The notes: generated by a model not told the origin, from the sequence alone. A stretch of 64,000 nt of DNA from Burkholderiaceae bacterium (GCA_947462685.1 CANHPL010000009.1:1-64000), one strand, 5' to 3'. Shown: positions 8,429 through 17,582, numbered from the stretch's first letter. Numbers and translations: made by a program.

Positions 8429-9190
8429 ATGGTTGAAAAAGTACTACCTCTTCATTTACAAATCTATAATCGCTTACGAGAAGATATACAAAATGGGGTT
8501 TACCCCCTAGGTAGTCGTCTACCTACTGAAGAAGAATTATCTGCAAGCTTCAAAGCAAGCCGTCCCACTCTGCGACAAGCGCTTACAAGTCTGTCAAACG
8601 AGGGGTTGATTATGCGTCGACCGCGAACGGGATCAACAGTCCTTGCAAGTCAACCTCAAGTCGTACTCTCTCACTCAGTCAATTCTGTCAATGAACTCTT
8701 AGACTACCCTGGACAAATGACGCGAGAGATTTTAGACTCAGGCTATATCAAGGCAGACCAAGATATAGCAAGAGAACTTCATTGTCCCTTGGGTATGGAA
8801 TGGTTTCGTTTAGTCACGCTACGATTTCAGAATCATGCAATGGTTCCTTTGTGCCTAACGACCTATTACATCCTTCCAAAATATGCCGGCGTCATCAAAC
8901 ATAAAAAGCATTTAACGATTCCAATTAGTGAACAAATTGTTGAAATATTTGATGAAGTAATTCTGCGGGCAAAGGTTGAAGTCTATTCAGAAATAATTCC
9001 AAAAAAATATTTTTCTGACTTACAAATCACGTCTCAGGATTCTTCACTGGTAGTGATGCGCTCCTATATTGGTCGCGATCAACAAACGTTTCAAATTACA
9101 ACAAGCCACCATCCTCAAGATCGATATCGCTATAGTTTTGAACTCATTCGAGAACATCGCTCTGCCAACTCTAGCTTACGAAATACTTAA
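8429..9190 (+). CDS. GntR family regulator, HutC/UTRA subfamily
   Basis: A 253-residue regulator. The N-terminal winged helix-turn-helix (about residues 5-72) contains LPTEEELSASFKASRPTLRQ and a wing GLIMRRPRTGSTV. The remainder matches a UTRA ligand-binding domain, the HutC-type effector domain that senses a small catabolic intermediate. It follows the VOC gene by 35 bases and is likely cotranscribed. It is the natural candidate to bind the dyad at 7862-7878 and control the divergent catabolic genes. UTRA regulators are usually repressors released by a pathway compound; that mode is inferred here. Confidence 0.92.
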   Translation: MVEKVLPLHLQIYNRLREDIQNGVYPLGSRLPTEEELSASFKASRPTLRQALTSLSNEGLIMRRPRTGSTVLASQPQVVLSHSVNSVNELLDYPGQMTREILDSGYIKADQDIARELHCPLGMEWFRLVTLRFQNHAMVPLCLTTYYILPKYAGVIKHKKHLTIPISEQIVEIFDEVILRAKVEVYSEIIPKKYFSDLQITSQDSSLVVMRSYIGRDQQTFQITTSHHPQDRYRYSFELIREHRSANSSLRNT

Positions 9191-9217
9191 AAAAAATCCC
9201 CACAAGAAGTGGGGATT
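9189..9217 (-). terminator. Rho-independent terminator for the minus-strand SDR transcript
   Basis: A 9-base-pair stem (AATCCCCAC at 9195-9203 with GTGGGGATT at 9209-9217) encloses a 5-base loop. On the minus strand it is followed by a run of T (the A run at 9189-9196 on the plus strand). It lies 18 bases beyond the SDR stop. Read on the plus strand it has no T run, so it serves the minus strand. Confidence 0.9.
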
Positions 9218-9234
9218 GGTTCAGCATAGGTTAC

Positions 9235-10011
9235 TTATACTGGCGCAAACATCTGACCACCATCCACATTAATAATGGAACCACTTAAATAACCACAAAG
9301 TGATGAAGAGCAAAACGCTGTTAAATGAGCAATCTCATCAGGTTCTGTCATTCTGCCAAAAGGCAATTTTTGAGTCAGTTCTGTCCAACGAGCTTCATCA
9401 CCAAGTTTGTTTTTTGCATTCGCCTTCATCATATTTTCCATACGATCACTGCGTGTTGGAGATGGGTTGATACCAAATACACGAATACCATTTTTATGAC
9501 TTGTGGCACCAACAGCCTGAGTAAAGGCCATGAGAGCAGCATTCGCTGTTACACCGCAAACATATTCTGCTCGTGGAGCTGCACCGGCCATACCAATAAT
9601 ATTACCAATCACGCCAGAGCCTTGTTTTTCCATTGCGGCAAGGTAAATACGGGTTAAATTAATATATCCAAATAATTTAAGTTCCCACGCGTTACGCCAT
9701 TTTTCTTCATTAATATCGGCAAGTACTCCACCAGGAATTGCCCCGGCGTTGTTGATCAAAATATCAACGTTACCAACTTTATCAAACAGTGCCTCAGCAG
9801 ATTTAGCAGCTCCTAAATCTAATTCAACTGTTTGGCAAGCAACCTTATAGGTTGACTCAATATGTTTTTTTCCATTTTCTAGATTTTTTGCATCGCGTGA
9901 AGTAATAATCGGTAAAGCACCCTCGGCTGCAAAAGCTGCTGCTACAGCTAAACCAATACCCTTAGAACCACCTGTAACCAAAACTTTCTTACCTTTTAAT
10001 TGCAAATCCAT
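9235..10011 (-). CDS. SDR family protein with atypical active site
   Basis: A 258-residue short-chain dehydrogenase/reductase fold. The nucleotide motif TGGSKGIG is at residues 14-21, NNAGA is present, and the C-terminus has the usual GxxxxVDGG. The catalytic region is unusual: after GNIIGMAGAAPRAEYVCG comes VTANAAL, so the position 13 after the usual Ser is Gly and the Lys position is Asn. The Ser, Tyr and Lys of the standard mechanism are therefore all absent on this alignment. The ATG follows AAGGAA. It is followed by a strong terminator and preceded by the hydrolase gene. The family is secure, but ordinary dehydrogenase activity is doubtful. Confidence 0.85.
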   Translation of the reverse strand: MDLQLKGKKVLVTGGSKGIGLAVAAAFAAEGALPIITSRDAKNLENGKKHIESTYKVACQTVELDLGAAKSAEALFDKVGNVDILINNAGAIPGGVLADINEEKWRNAWELKLFGYINLTRIYLAAMEKQGSGVIGNIIGMAGAAPRAEYVCGVTANAALMAFTQAVGATSHKNGIRVFGINPSPTRSDRMENMMKANAKNKLGDEARWTELTQKLPFGRMTEPDEIAHLTAFCSSSLCGYLSGSIINVDGGQMFAPV

Positions 10012-10063
10012 TGTATTTCCTTTCTAAGCACTTCTTAACGTTAAAAAATTATCTAAAACTAAA

Positions 10064-10945
10064 TTATTTAAAACCTAATATTCCTGTTCCTAGGGAGCGT
10101 CCATCTCGAAGTGTCCAACGCCCTGCCAATATAGTGAAATAAAAATCTGATAAATGACGATTAAACAAATCAGGGTCTTCAATATTATTGGTATGACCAG
10201 CCTTCGGAAAAACCACAAGGGATGCACTTGGAATATTTCGTTTCATCAACAGTGCAGGCTCAAGGCATGGGTCATCCTCATCTCCAGTAATAACCAAGGT
10301 AGGCACAGTAATTGTTTTCATTCCATCAATCAATTCCCATAGGGAAGGACGCATTTTTTGCACCCCCCTTAAAGTATTGGCTGAACCAATTGCAGGATGC
10401 TCAAGCATCTGTTCAACAAACTCATTAAAGCCACGCGGATCTTTATTTTGATATTGAACCCTTGTCGGCCCAAGGGTATACTTTTTTCCACCTTCTATAG
10501 GACCAAGATCAAGGAACATATTTGCCGCAGCTTCAAGTTCAGCTTGGAAATTTGCTTTTTTCGCTGGCTCAGCCCCGTAGCCACAACCAGCAATCACCAA
10601 CGATAGTGCACGCTTAGAATAAGATATTCCCATATGCAAGGCAGCAAAGCCACCCATTGATAAACCACAAATGTGTGCTTTTTCAACCTGTAAATGATCC
10701 ATGATTGCGAGAATATCTTTGACAGCTCTTTCTTGAGAATACTGCTTAGAATCCTCTGGAACATCAGAGGGCAAGTAGCCTCTAGCTGAGTAAGTTACGC
10801 ATCTAAAATAGCGTGCGAAATGGCGCATTTGATTTTCCCAACTGCGATAATCACCTGCAAATTCATGGACAAAAATCAAAGTCTGACCTGTGCCAGCCTC
10901 TTCATAATATAAATTTACGCCATCGTCGGTTTTTGCATAAGGCAT
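10064..10945 (-). CDS. Alpha/beta-hydrolase
   Basis: A 293-residue alpha/beta-hydrolase of the class containing 3-oxoadipate enol-lactonase and meta-cleavage product hydrolases. The nucleophile elbow is CGLSMGG, the acid is in TGDEDDP and the catalytic His is in AGHTNNIEDP. There is no signal peptide, so it is cytoplasmic. GGAGA lies just upstream of the ATG at 10945. It precedes the SDR gene by 52 bases on the same strand. A role in hydrolysing a lactone or ring-cleavage product would fit the neighbouring hydroxylase and VOC protein, but the substrate is not predictable. Confidence 0.88.
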   Translation of the reverse strand: MPYAKTDDGVNLYYEEAGTGQTLIFVHEFAGDYRSWENQMRHFARYFRCVTYSARGYLPSDVPEDSKQYSQERAVKDILAIMDHLQVEKAHICGLSMGGFAALHMGISYSKRALSLVIAGCGYGAEPAKKANFQAELEAAANMFLDLGPIEGGKKYTLGPTRVQYQNKDPRGFNEFVEQMLEHPAIGSANTLRGVQKMRPSLWELIDGMKTITVPTLVITGDEDDPCLEPALLMKRNIPSASLVVFPKAGHTNNIEDPDLFNRHLSDFYFTILAGRWTLRDGRSLGTGILGFK

Positions 10946-11034
10946 CTCAGGTCTCCTGTTTAAATTATTTTAAATTTTTAAGATATTACAACATCATAAT
11001 TTAAGTTGATAAATATTGCTTTGTAATTCAGCGT

Positions 11035-12018
11035 TCAATTCATTGATTGCAGAAATTCTTGGTGAAGAATAAAATCATCAAATGCCTTTTTTCCCAAATA
11101 ATCCGCCTGAAATGAAAAATCTTTTTGTATGCGCTTGATGCTCATAGGCGATCTGGGTAAGGGGCCATTCTGCCCGATTGTGCACTCTTCAATATCTTTG
11201 GTAAATCGATATTGAAACGCTGGATAAAGCTTTTGTAAATTGTGCAGCCAAAATTCTAACGGCCAAGTATTGCCCGACGAAAGATGATACAGCGGTTCTG
11301 GCGAATGCCCCTTTGCCAATATCAAGGCTAGACCTTTTGCAATATCTGTACCGTAAATATAGTCAGTCCCCCCGCTTTCATGAAGCACGATGCTCTCTCC
11401 TCGAATTGCGCTCCAATATGCTTGTAGAGGGAGACTCAAAGTATCTCGGTGACCTGTATCGTACTCCCAACGTCCATATCCAAGACCCAAACGAACTGTA
11501 GTGACATTTAAACCTCTTGTCTTACGATAACGAATAGCTAGTCGCTCTGCTGCCAACTTACTAATGCCATAAACCGTCTCTGGAAGTACTGGACTTGTCA
11601 CTTCATCAATCAATTGATCATGAGTCCCGACATTTCCGAAAATCGAACCAGAACTTAGTTGAATCAATTGATCAACAGAGTAGCGCAAGGCACACTCAAA
11701 AAGATTGACCGAGCCCATCAAGTTTGTCTCTAAAATTTCTTTGGTGTGGTTTAGTTCACGCTCTTGATCTGCAGTAATGGCGGCTGCATGAATAATTTTA
11801 GAAATCTTATATTGATCAAAGAGTTTGTGCAGATCCCCCTCGACATCAACCCTTCCCTGAACATATTCATAGGAGATGTTTTTTTGTGTGAAAGCTTGTT
11901 GAAATTTTGAAGGTAAATCACTAGGACTTAAAATAACGAGGGTTTTCCCTAGTCTTGATAGCTCTTCAATGAGGTTCAAGCCGATGAACCCCGCACCACC
12001 TGTAATTAATATGGTCAT
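11035..12018 (-). CDS. NAD-dependent epimerase/dehydratase (extended SDR)
   Basis: A 327-residue extended SDR. The N-terminal nucleotide motif is TGGAGFIG (residues 7-14), and the active site has SSGSIFG followed by YGISKLAAERL, giving the YxxxK that most SDRs in this window lack. The C-terminal half resembles nucleotide-sugar epimerases, but many homologues in catabolic clusters act on sugar acids or other small hydroxy compounds. It is separated by 110 bases from the divergent ABC transporter operon and by 89 bases from the hydrolase gene downstream. Its link to either is not settled by sequence. Confidence 0.85.
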   Translation of the reverse strand: MTILITGGAGFIGLNLIEELSRLGKTLVILSPSDLPSKFQQAFTQKNISYEYVQGRVDVEGDLHKLFDQYKISKIIHAAAITADQERELNHTKEILETNLMGSVNLFECALRYSVDQLIQLSSGSIFGNVGTHDQLIDEVTSPVLPETVYGISKLAAERLAIRYRKTRGLNVTTVRLGLGYGRWEYDTGHRDTLSLPLQAYWSAIRGESIVLHESGGTDYIYGTDIAKGLALILAKGHSPEPLYHLSSGNTWPLEFWLHNLQKLYPAFQYRFTKDIEECTIGQNGPLPRSPMSIKRIQKDFSFQADYLGKKAFDDFILHQEFLQSMN

Positions 12019-12128
12019 TGTCTCAATTTATTTTTTTATAATTTAAAGATGTTACACCTACTTGATAAAAATATTTATTTCGATTAGAGTGTTTACAACA
12101 AATATTTTATTAAAAACTTGGAGACAAT

Positions 12129-13316
12129 ATGTTGAATTATGTACGCTTGCATTCTAATAAAAAAGCTTTACTTCGCAACTTGAGGGTTCTTGCTTTAGGA
12201 TCATCCTTGGTAGCAATGTCATTTGCAAGCCATGCGCAAGAAAAAGTAATACGCGTTGGTGCCTTATTACCTGCATCCGGAGCAGGGTCCTACTTTGGTG
12301 TCATGGGAAAACAAGGAGCTGATCTTGCTCTTGAGGAAATTAATAAGAATGGCATTAACGGCTATAAATTAGCGATTGAATACGGCGACTCTCAATGCGC
12401 TCCTTTACCCGCTACCAATGTTGCTAAAAGAATGCTCGAAACATTTAAACCTCATGTAGTGATTGGTGAGGAGTGCTCAGATGCTACTCTTGCAGCGATG
12501 TCTGTATTAGAAGAAGCAAAAGTGCCATTACTCAACGCTGGCTCTGCAACGAATAAATTTACTGAATCTGGATTTAAGTACGCTTTTCGAATTTTCCCAA
12601 GCGCTCAACAACAAACAGATAGTCTTGCTACCAATGCTATTAAGAAAATGAATGCTAAAAATGCAATTCTTTTAAATGTAAAAACAAATGCTGGAATCGA
12701 CATTTCCGATAACTTCGAGAAAACCTTTGTAGCCAATGGCGGCAAGATATTAGGTAAAATTGATTTTGCTAATGATGTAAGTGACTTTACTTCGATTGCT
12801 ACTCGTGTCGCGTCGATGGGTAATGTTGATGTCTTGTTGGTGTCTGCACTCGAAGGTCAAACCGTCAAGCTCTCCCAAGCTTTAGCTCAAGCAGGCGTTA
12901 CAAAAGGTGGTGGTGGTAAAGCTGTGATGATTGGTACAATTTGGGTACCTTGGGGCTTCGATCAAAAAGCTGGTAAATCATCTGTTGGCTATACAAGAAT
13001 TTCACAATTTGATCCAAATGAACAACGTCCAGTTGTACAAAATTTTGTGAAAAACTTTAAAGCTAAATATGGTGCAGATACAGTCCCAACTCATATTAAT
13101 GCTCATGCCTATGATCAAATCTTAATCATTGCAGAAGCAGTGAAAAGAGGTGCAAAAGATTCTGAATCCATTCGTAATGAATTCACGAAAATGAAAGATG
13201 TTGAAGTAACTACAGGTAAAATTACTTTTGGTCCAAACGGTCAAAATCAAAATTTATCCGTTATCCACTATGTTGAAACTAATCCTGATTTAAGTTGGAA
13301 AACACTTAATTGGTAA
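12129..13316 (+). CDS. Branched-chain amino acid type ABC transporter, periplasmic binding protein
   Basis: A 395-residue LivK-type periplasmic binding protein. The N-terminus is long (about 36 residues to the SHAQ cleavage region), followed by the family opening KVIRVGALLPASGAG and the type I fold with YGDSQC and a VVIGEECSDAT segment. It heads the five-gene importer, with GGAGA before the ATG. Members in Burkholderiales often bind aromatic acids, urea, amides or short-chain acids rather than leucine, so the ligand is left open. A hairpin follows the gene, which would let the binding protein be made in excess over the membrane subunits. Confidence 0.93.
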   Translation: MLNYVRLHSNKKALLRNLRVLALGSSLVAMSFASHAQEKVIRVGALLPASGAGSYFGVMGKQGADLALEEINKNGINGYKLAIEYGDSQCAPLPATNVAKRMLETFKPHVVIGEECSDATLAAMSVLEEAKVPLLNAGSATNKFTESGFKYAFRIFPSAQQQTDSLATNAIKKMNAKNAILLNVKTNAGIDISDNFEKTFVANGGKILGKIDFANDVSDFTSIATRVASMGNVDVLLVSALEGQTVKLSQALAQAGVTKGGGGKAVMIGTIWVPWGFDQKAGKSSVGYTRISQFDPNEQRPVVQNFVKNFKAKYGADTVPTHINAHAYDQILIIAEAVKRGAKDSESIRNEFTKMKDVEVTTGKITFGPNGQNQNLSVIHYVETNPDLSWKTLNW

Positions 13317-13335
13317 TTTAGGGTTTAGTAAAGAA

Positions 13336-13367
13336 AAAAGTCCACTTTACATGTGAAGTGGACTTTT
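13336..13367 (+). terminator. Attenuator-type hairpin between binding protein and permease genes
   Basis: Arms at 13336-13347 (AAAAGTCCACTT) and 13356-13367 (AAGTGGACTTTT) form a perfect 12-base-pair stem with an 8-base loop, ending in four T. It lies 20 bases after the binding-protein stop and 31 bases before the LivH-type start. With only a short T run it probably acts as a partial terminator or as a 3' RNA-stabilising hairpin. Confidence 0.75.
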
Positions 13368-13397
13368 CAATATTAGTTTTCAACATTTAGGATTTTT

Positions 13398-14285
13398 ATG
13401 TATGATTTTCTGAACTTGTTTGCCCAACAGGCAATCAACGGCATTGTGATGGGTTGCTTATACGTCATGGTTGCACTTGGCTTAACCTTGATTTATGGGG
13501 TTATGAATCAAATCAATTTTGCTCATGCAGACTTTGTAACTCTCGGTGGTTTTGCCGCCTACTTTTTTGTTCAATGGTATGGTGGTGGCTATTTATTAAG
13601 CATCGTCATTGCGTTTATTGCTGGTGGAATTTTAGGTTATTTAGTCAATTTAACCATCTTCGCCCCACTTCGAAATCGAGGTGATGAACTTCGACCCTTG
13701 ATTGCAACTATTGGTGTTTCAGTGCTATTAGAAAATGGTGCTTTAGTTCTTTTTGGTCCAGTTCCATTTCAGTTTAATAGTCCTTACGATGAAACGATTC
13801 GATTTGGAAAAATCTTCTTCACCACACAAAGTTTATTAGTCGTTGTTGTCGCATCAAGTGCGATTGCAGCGCTTTATTTCTTTATGAAATATACCTTTAC
13901 TGGTAAGGCACTCAGAGCCATTTCACAAGATCGCGAAACTGCTGGCCTCATGGGGATTAATCAAACATTTTTAATCATGCTGACGATTGTGATTGCTTCA
14001 GCTATGGCCGGAATGGCAGGCGCCATGTTAGGGCCCGTTCTTGTTCTTACTCCTTTTGCTGGTGCATCGGTAATTGTGAAAGCCTTCGCTATTGTGATCA
14101 TTGGTGGCTTTGGTAATATGGCGGGCACGATCATTGCAGGACTTCTAATAGGGCTTATAGAGGCATTTACTACTCAATACCTTGGCTCTGGGGTTATTGA
14201 TTTGGTTGTGTTCGCCCTACTACTGGTGATGTTACTTGTCAAACCAACGGGTCTTATTGCCGAAAAGAAAGAAGAAAATGTCTAA
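13398..14285 (+). CDS. livH: Branched-chain amino acid type ABC transporter permease, LivH-like
   Basis: A 295-residue inner-membrane permease with about eight hydrophobic segments. The family signature NQINFAHADFVTLGGF lies near residues 37-52, and the cytoplasmic coupling region has GKALRAISQDRETAGLMGI. AGGA precedes the ATG. Its last 8 bases overlap the next permease gene, so the two are translationally coupled and will form the heterodimeric channel. The symbol reflects family position, not a proven leucine substrate. Confidence 0.92.
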   Translation: MYDFLNLFAQQAINGIVMGCLYVMVALGLTLIYGVMNQINFAHADFVTLGGFAAYFFVQWYGGGYLLSIVIAFIAGGILGYLVNLTIFAPLRNRGDELRPLIATIGVSVLLENGALVLFGPVPFQFNSPYDETIRFGKIFFTTQSLLVVVVASSAIAALYFFMKYTFTGKALRAISQDRETAGLMGINQTFLIMLTIVIASAMAGMAGAMLGPVLVLTPFAGASVIVKAFAIVIIGGFGNMAGTIIAGLLIGLIEAFTTQYLGSGVIDLVVFALLLVMLLVKPTGLIAEKKEENV

Positions 14286-15267
14286 GCAATTATTTAACCT
14301 AAAGAAAATACCCAATTGGGTCTATTACATCCTAACTGTTCTCGTTATTCTTGCTTTGCCTGTCTTGATTGATGGCTCAGCTTATTGGCGAAGTATTCTC
14401 ATCACAATTGCTTTAAACATCATGTTAGCAATCTCATTGAATTTGATCCTAGGTTACACAGGCCAACTCCACCTTGGTCATTCGGGTTTTTACGGTGTCG
14501 GTGCCTACGCAACAACTCTACTCATTAAAAAAGCCGGTTTTAGTTTTTGGGTAGCAGTTGCAACTAGCTCTCTTTTGGCTGGTATTGTGGGTGTCTTATT
14601 GGCTTTTTTTGCAACTCGCTTAAAGGGACACTACCTAGCTATTGCATCCATGGCTTTTGCCATTATTTTGCATCAAATTCTTTTAAATTGGGATACGATG
14701 ACTTCTGGGCCACTGGGCATTTATGGTATCCCGCCGCCACCTCCTATGAATATTTTGGGATATGAAATTAAATTTAGTGATCAGGTTAATTTATTTTATT
14801 TAATCTCATTCGTAGCCTTGATCACCTATATTATTTTAGGCAACATATTACGGTCTCCCATCGGAGATACGCTACGAGCTATTCGTGAAGATGAGGTTTC
14901 AGCTGCCTCTTTAGGCATCAATACCAAACTTTGGAAAATCTTTTCCTTTGGAATTGGGGCTATGATTGCTGGTCTAGCAGGCTCTTTTTACCCAAGCTTC
15001 GTTGGAACACTTGTCCCTGATGCCTTTGTTGTTTCAGAGTCCTTTACCTATCTTGCCATGGTAATTGTTGGTGGTTTAGGCACGATGATTGGTCCAGTTA
15101 TTGGGGCAATTGTTTTAACCCTATTACCCGAACTTCTTCGTGGCATCGGAGATGCAAGACTTTTGGTTTACGGCATCTCACTCACACTTGTCGTGTTATT
15201 TATGCCAGGTGGAATATTACAGGCACTTCAAACACTCAAATCAAAATTCATTAAAACCAATAAATAA
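14278..15267 (+). CDS. livM: Branched-chain amino acid type ABC transporter permease, LivM-like
   Basis: A 329-residue membrane permease. The signature GYTGQLHLGHSGFYGVGAY and the coupling loop SPIGDTLRAIREDEVSAASLGI are both present, as in LivM. The frame is open upstream to 14236, but ATG 14278 lies behind a purine-rich stretch and overlaps the preceding permease stop by 8 bases, the usual arrangement, so it is chosen. A Pro-rich loop PPPPPM near residue 157 is an unremarkable family feature. The gene is followed after 11 bases by the first ATPase. Confidence 0.92.
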   Translation: MSKQLFNLKKIPNWVYYILTVLVILALPVLIDGSAYWRSILITIALNIMLAISLNLILGYTGQLHLGHSGFYGVGAYATTLLIKKAGFSFWVAVATSSLLAGIVGVLLAFFATRLKGHYLAIASMAFAIILHQILLNWDTMTSGPLGIYGIPPPPPMNILGYEIKFSDQVNLFYLISFVALITYIILGNILRSPIGDTLRAIREDEVSAASLGINTKLWKIFSFGIGAMIAGLAGSFYPSFVGTLVPDAFVVSESFTYLAMVIVGGLGTMIGPVIGAIVLTLLPELLRGIGDARLLVYGISLTLVVLFMPGGILQALQTLKSKFIKTNK

Positions 15268-15278
15268 TCATTGAATCT

Positions 15279-16055
15279 ATGTCGAATACTATTTTAGAAG
15301 TGCAAGGCCTCTGTAAATACTTCGGTGGGGTGAAAGCTGTCGATGGTATTACTCTAAAAATACCTAAGAATGCCATTCAAACCATCATCGGACCGAATGG
15401 TGCTGGAAAATCAACAACACTTAATTTACTATCAGGTACTTATTTCCCAACACACGGTAAAGTTACTTACAATCAAGTTGATGTAACTGATCTCAAACTG
15501 CACCAACGTGTCCATCTTGGAATGGCAAGAACATTTCAAAAAATTCGTCTGTTTAAACAATTATCTGTTATAGATAATGTCATTGCGGGTTTTCATATTC
15601 ATCATAAAATACCAGCTTGGCAGTATCTGATTCCTGCAGGAGCATTTAAGAAAAATAGAAGTGATTGTCAAAATGAAGCGATGGCATTACTGGAATTTCT
15701 TGGACTTTCCGATAAAGCGAATGATCGGGCTGGATCTTTGCCGTACGGTACGCAACGTTTACTTGAGATTGCAAGATCTTTAGCTACCCGCCCCAAATTA
15801 TTTATGCTCGATGAACCTGCTGCAGGACTTAATGACACAGAGGTACAGTTTTTAATGGGTCGTTTAAAAGATCTACAAAACCAAGGTATGACGATTGTTC
15901 TTGTTGAGCACAATATGAAACTTGTAATGAATGTTGCCGATGAAATATTTGTGATGGATCATGGTGAGTATTTATTTGATGGTAAACCTAACGAAGTTCA
16001 ATCGAATCCAAAAGTTATTGCGGCCTATCTTGGTGCAGATGGAGTTCAACAATGA
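15279..16055 (+). CDS. livG: Branched-chain amino acid type ABC transporter ATPase, LivG-like
   Basis: A 258-residue ATPase with Walker A GPNGAGKST near residue 39, the LivG feature GMARTFQKIRLF, a signature region LPYGTQRLLEIARSLA in which the canonical LSGGQ is replaced by LPYGTQ as is usual for LivG, Walker B LFMLDEP and the switch His in VLVEHNM. It hydrolyses ATP on the inner face of the membrane to drive import. Its last 4 bases overlap the LivF start (ATGA). Confidence 0.94.
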   Translation: MSNTILEVQGLCKYFGGVKAVDGITLKIPKNAIQTIIGPNGAGKSTTLNLLSGTYFPTHGKVTYNQVDVTDLKLHQRVHLGMARTFQKIRLFKQLSVIDNVIAGFHIHHKIPAWQYLIPAGAFKKNRSDCQNEAMALLEFLGLSDKANDRAGSLPYGTQRLLEIARSLATRPKLFMLDEPAAGLNDTEVQFLMGRLKDLQNQGMTIVLVEHNMKLVMNVADEIFVMDHGEYLFDGKPNEVQSNPKVIAAYLGADGVQQ

Positions 16056-16771
16056 GTTTTCTTCTTGAAGCTATTGATTTAGAAATTGCCTATGGTGATG
16101 TCGCTGCTTGTACTGGCATTAACTTTACAGTGAAAAAAAATGAAATTGTGACTTTAATTGGCTCCAATGGCGCTGGCAAAAGCACTACCATGCGAGCTAT
16201 TGCCGGTGCCATGTATCCCCGTAAAGGCAAAATTTTATTTGAGGGGGTTGATATTACCAATATGCCCTCTTTCGAAAGGAATCAGTTAGGTATTGCACTT
16301 GTGCCTGAAGGTCGTCATGTTTTTCCTTTTTTAACGGTGCATGAAAACCTTGAAATGGGTGGTTACTGTCACCGTAATAACCGTGCAAAAATGAATACGC
16401 TTATCGAGAAAATGTATTCGATGTTTCCTCGCTTAAAAGAACGCTCTAAACAAAATGCAGGTACTTTATCTGGTGGTGAACAACAAATGCTCGTCATTTG
16501 CCGAGCCTTGATGTCAGAACCAAAATTGCTTTGTTTAGATGAACCTTCTTTGGGTCTAGCGCCAATTATTGTCCAAGATATTTTTCGAACTATTCGTGAA
16601 ATCAATGCTGCTAATACCAGCGTTCTTCTTGTAGAACAAAATGCCCACTATGCCCTTTCAACAGCAGCTAGAGCTTATGTTTTACAAACTGGAAAAATTT
16701 TAACCTCAGGAAATAGTAGTGAACTAGTCAACGATCCAAAAATAAAAGAAGCATATTTAGGCAGCACATAA
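16052..16771 (+). CDS. livF: Branched-chain amino acid type ABC transporter ATPase, LivF-like
   Basis: A 239-residue ATPase partner of LivG. Walker A is GSNGAGKST, the LivF-specific segment is LVPEGRHVFPFLTVHENL, the signature is LSGGEQQM, Walker B is LLCLDEPSLGLAP and the switch region is VLLVEQNA. It ends the transporter proper and is followed after 15 bases by an SDR gene with its own ribosome binding site, so the SDR is probably on the same transcript. Confidence 0.94.
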   Translation: MSFLLEAIDLEIAYGDVAACTGINFTVKKNEIVTLIGSNGAGKSTTMRAIAGAMYPRKGKILFEGVDITNMPSFERNQLGIALVPEGRHVFPFLTVHENLEMGGYCHRNNRAKMNTLIEKMYSMFPRLKERSKQNAGTLSGGEQQMLVICRALMSEPKLLCLDEPSLGLAPIIVQDIFRTIREINAANTSVLLVEQNAHYALSTAARAYVLQTGKILTSGNSSELVNDPKIKEAYLGST

Positions 16772-16786
16772 TCTAAGGAGACATGC

Positions 16787-17566
16787 ATGGAAAATATACT
16801 CGAAAAATATTCCTTAAAAGGAAAAGTTGCGATTGTTACTGGAGCCGGTCAAGGAATTGGTCGCGCAATTTCTATTGCCTTTGCGCAAGCAGGCGCTCAA
16901 GTTGGATGTTTAGACTTTCTTGAAGAAAATGCAAAACGTACCGCTGCTGAAATAACAAGTATGGGTGGACAAGCTATTGGAGTTTATGTAGACGTTAGTG
17001 ATGAGCCAGCGACACAAGCTGCTGTTGCAACTGTTACCAAAACCTACGGAAACTCGATTCATGTTCTCATGAATGGTGCTGCTGCAAAAGATCCTAGTGG
17101 GAGTGTTGCTGACTATTCTCTAGTCGATTGGAATAAGGCTATTTCCGTTAATTTGACTGGTGCTTTTTTAATGAGTAAAGCTACCATTCCACATATGATT
17201 GCCGCAAAATCAGGATCTATTATTCATATTGCATCTCAGTTGGGTAGAGTAGGTACTGCAAATCGCGCGGTGTATTGTGCTATTAAAGGTGGACTCCTTA
17301 ATTTAGCTCGTGCCATGGCGATTGACCATGCGGCAGATAATATTCGTACAAATACGATTTCTCCTGGCGCTGTAGAAACTGAACGAATGACGCTTCGTTT
17401 TGGCACGATGGAAAAAGCAAGAGAAGCTTTAGGCCCTATGCACTTATTAGGCAGACTTGCGCAACCTGAAGAAATTGCGCTTGCCGCTGTATATCTTGCC
17501 AGCGATGCATCTGCATTTGTAACTGGCTCAGATATATTGGTCGATGGTGGATACGCTGCTCAATAA
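16787..17566 (+). CDS. SDR family oxidoreductase (canonical active site)
   Basis: A 259-residue classical SDR with TGAGQGIG near residues 19-26, HIASQ in the Ser region and YCAIK as the YxxxK pair, followed by DNIRTNTISPGAVETERM and a C-terminal ILVDGGYAAQ. A GGAGA site precedes the ATG. It is the only one of four classical SDRs in the catabolic modules of this window with an intact Tyr and Lys. As the last gene after a five-component importer, it probably oxidises a hydroxyl group on the imported compound or its product. NAD versus NADP preference was not assessed. Confidence 0.9.
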   Translation: MENILEKYSLKGKVAIVTGAGQGIGRAISIAFAQAGAQVGCLDFLEENAKRTAAEITSMGGQAIGVYVDVSDEPATQAAVATVTKTYGNSIHVLMNGAAAKDPSGSVADYSLVDWNKAISVNLTGAFLMSKATIPHMIAAKSGSIIHIASQLGRVGTANRAVYCAIKGGLLNLARAMAIDHAADNIRTNTISPGAVETERMTLRFGTMEKAREALGPMHLLGRLAQPEEIALAAVYLASDASAFVTGSDILVDGGYAAQ

Positions 17567-17582
17567 AGCTTACTAAAGATCC

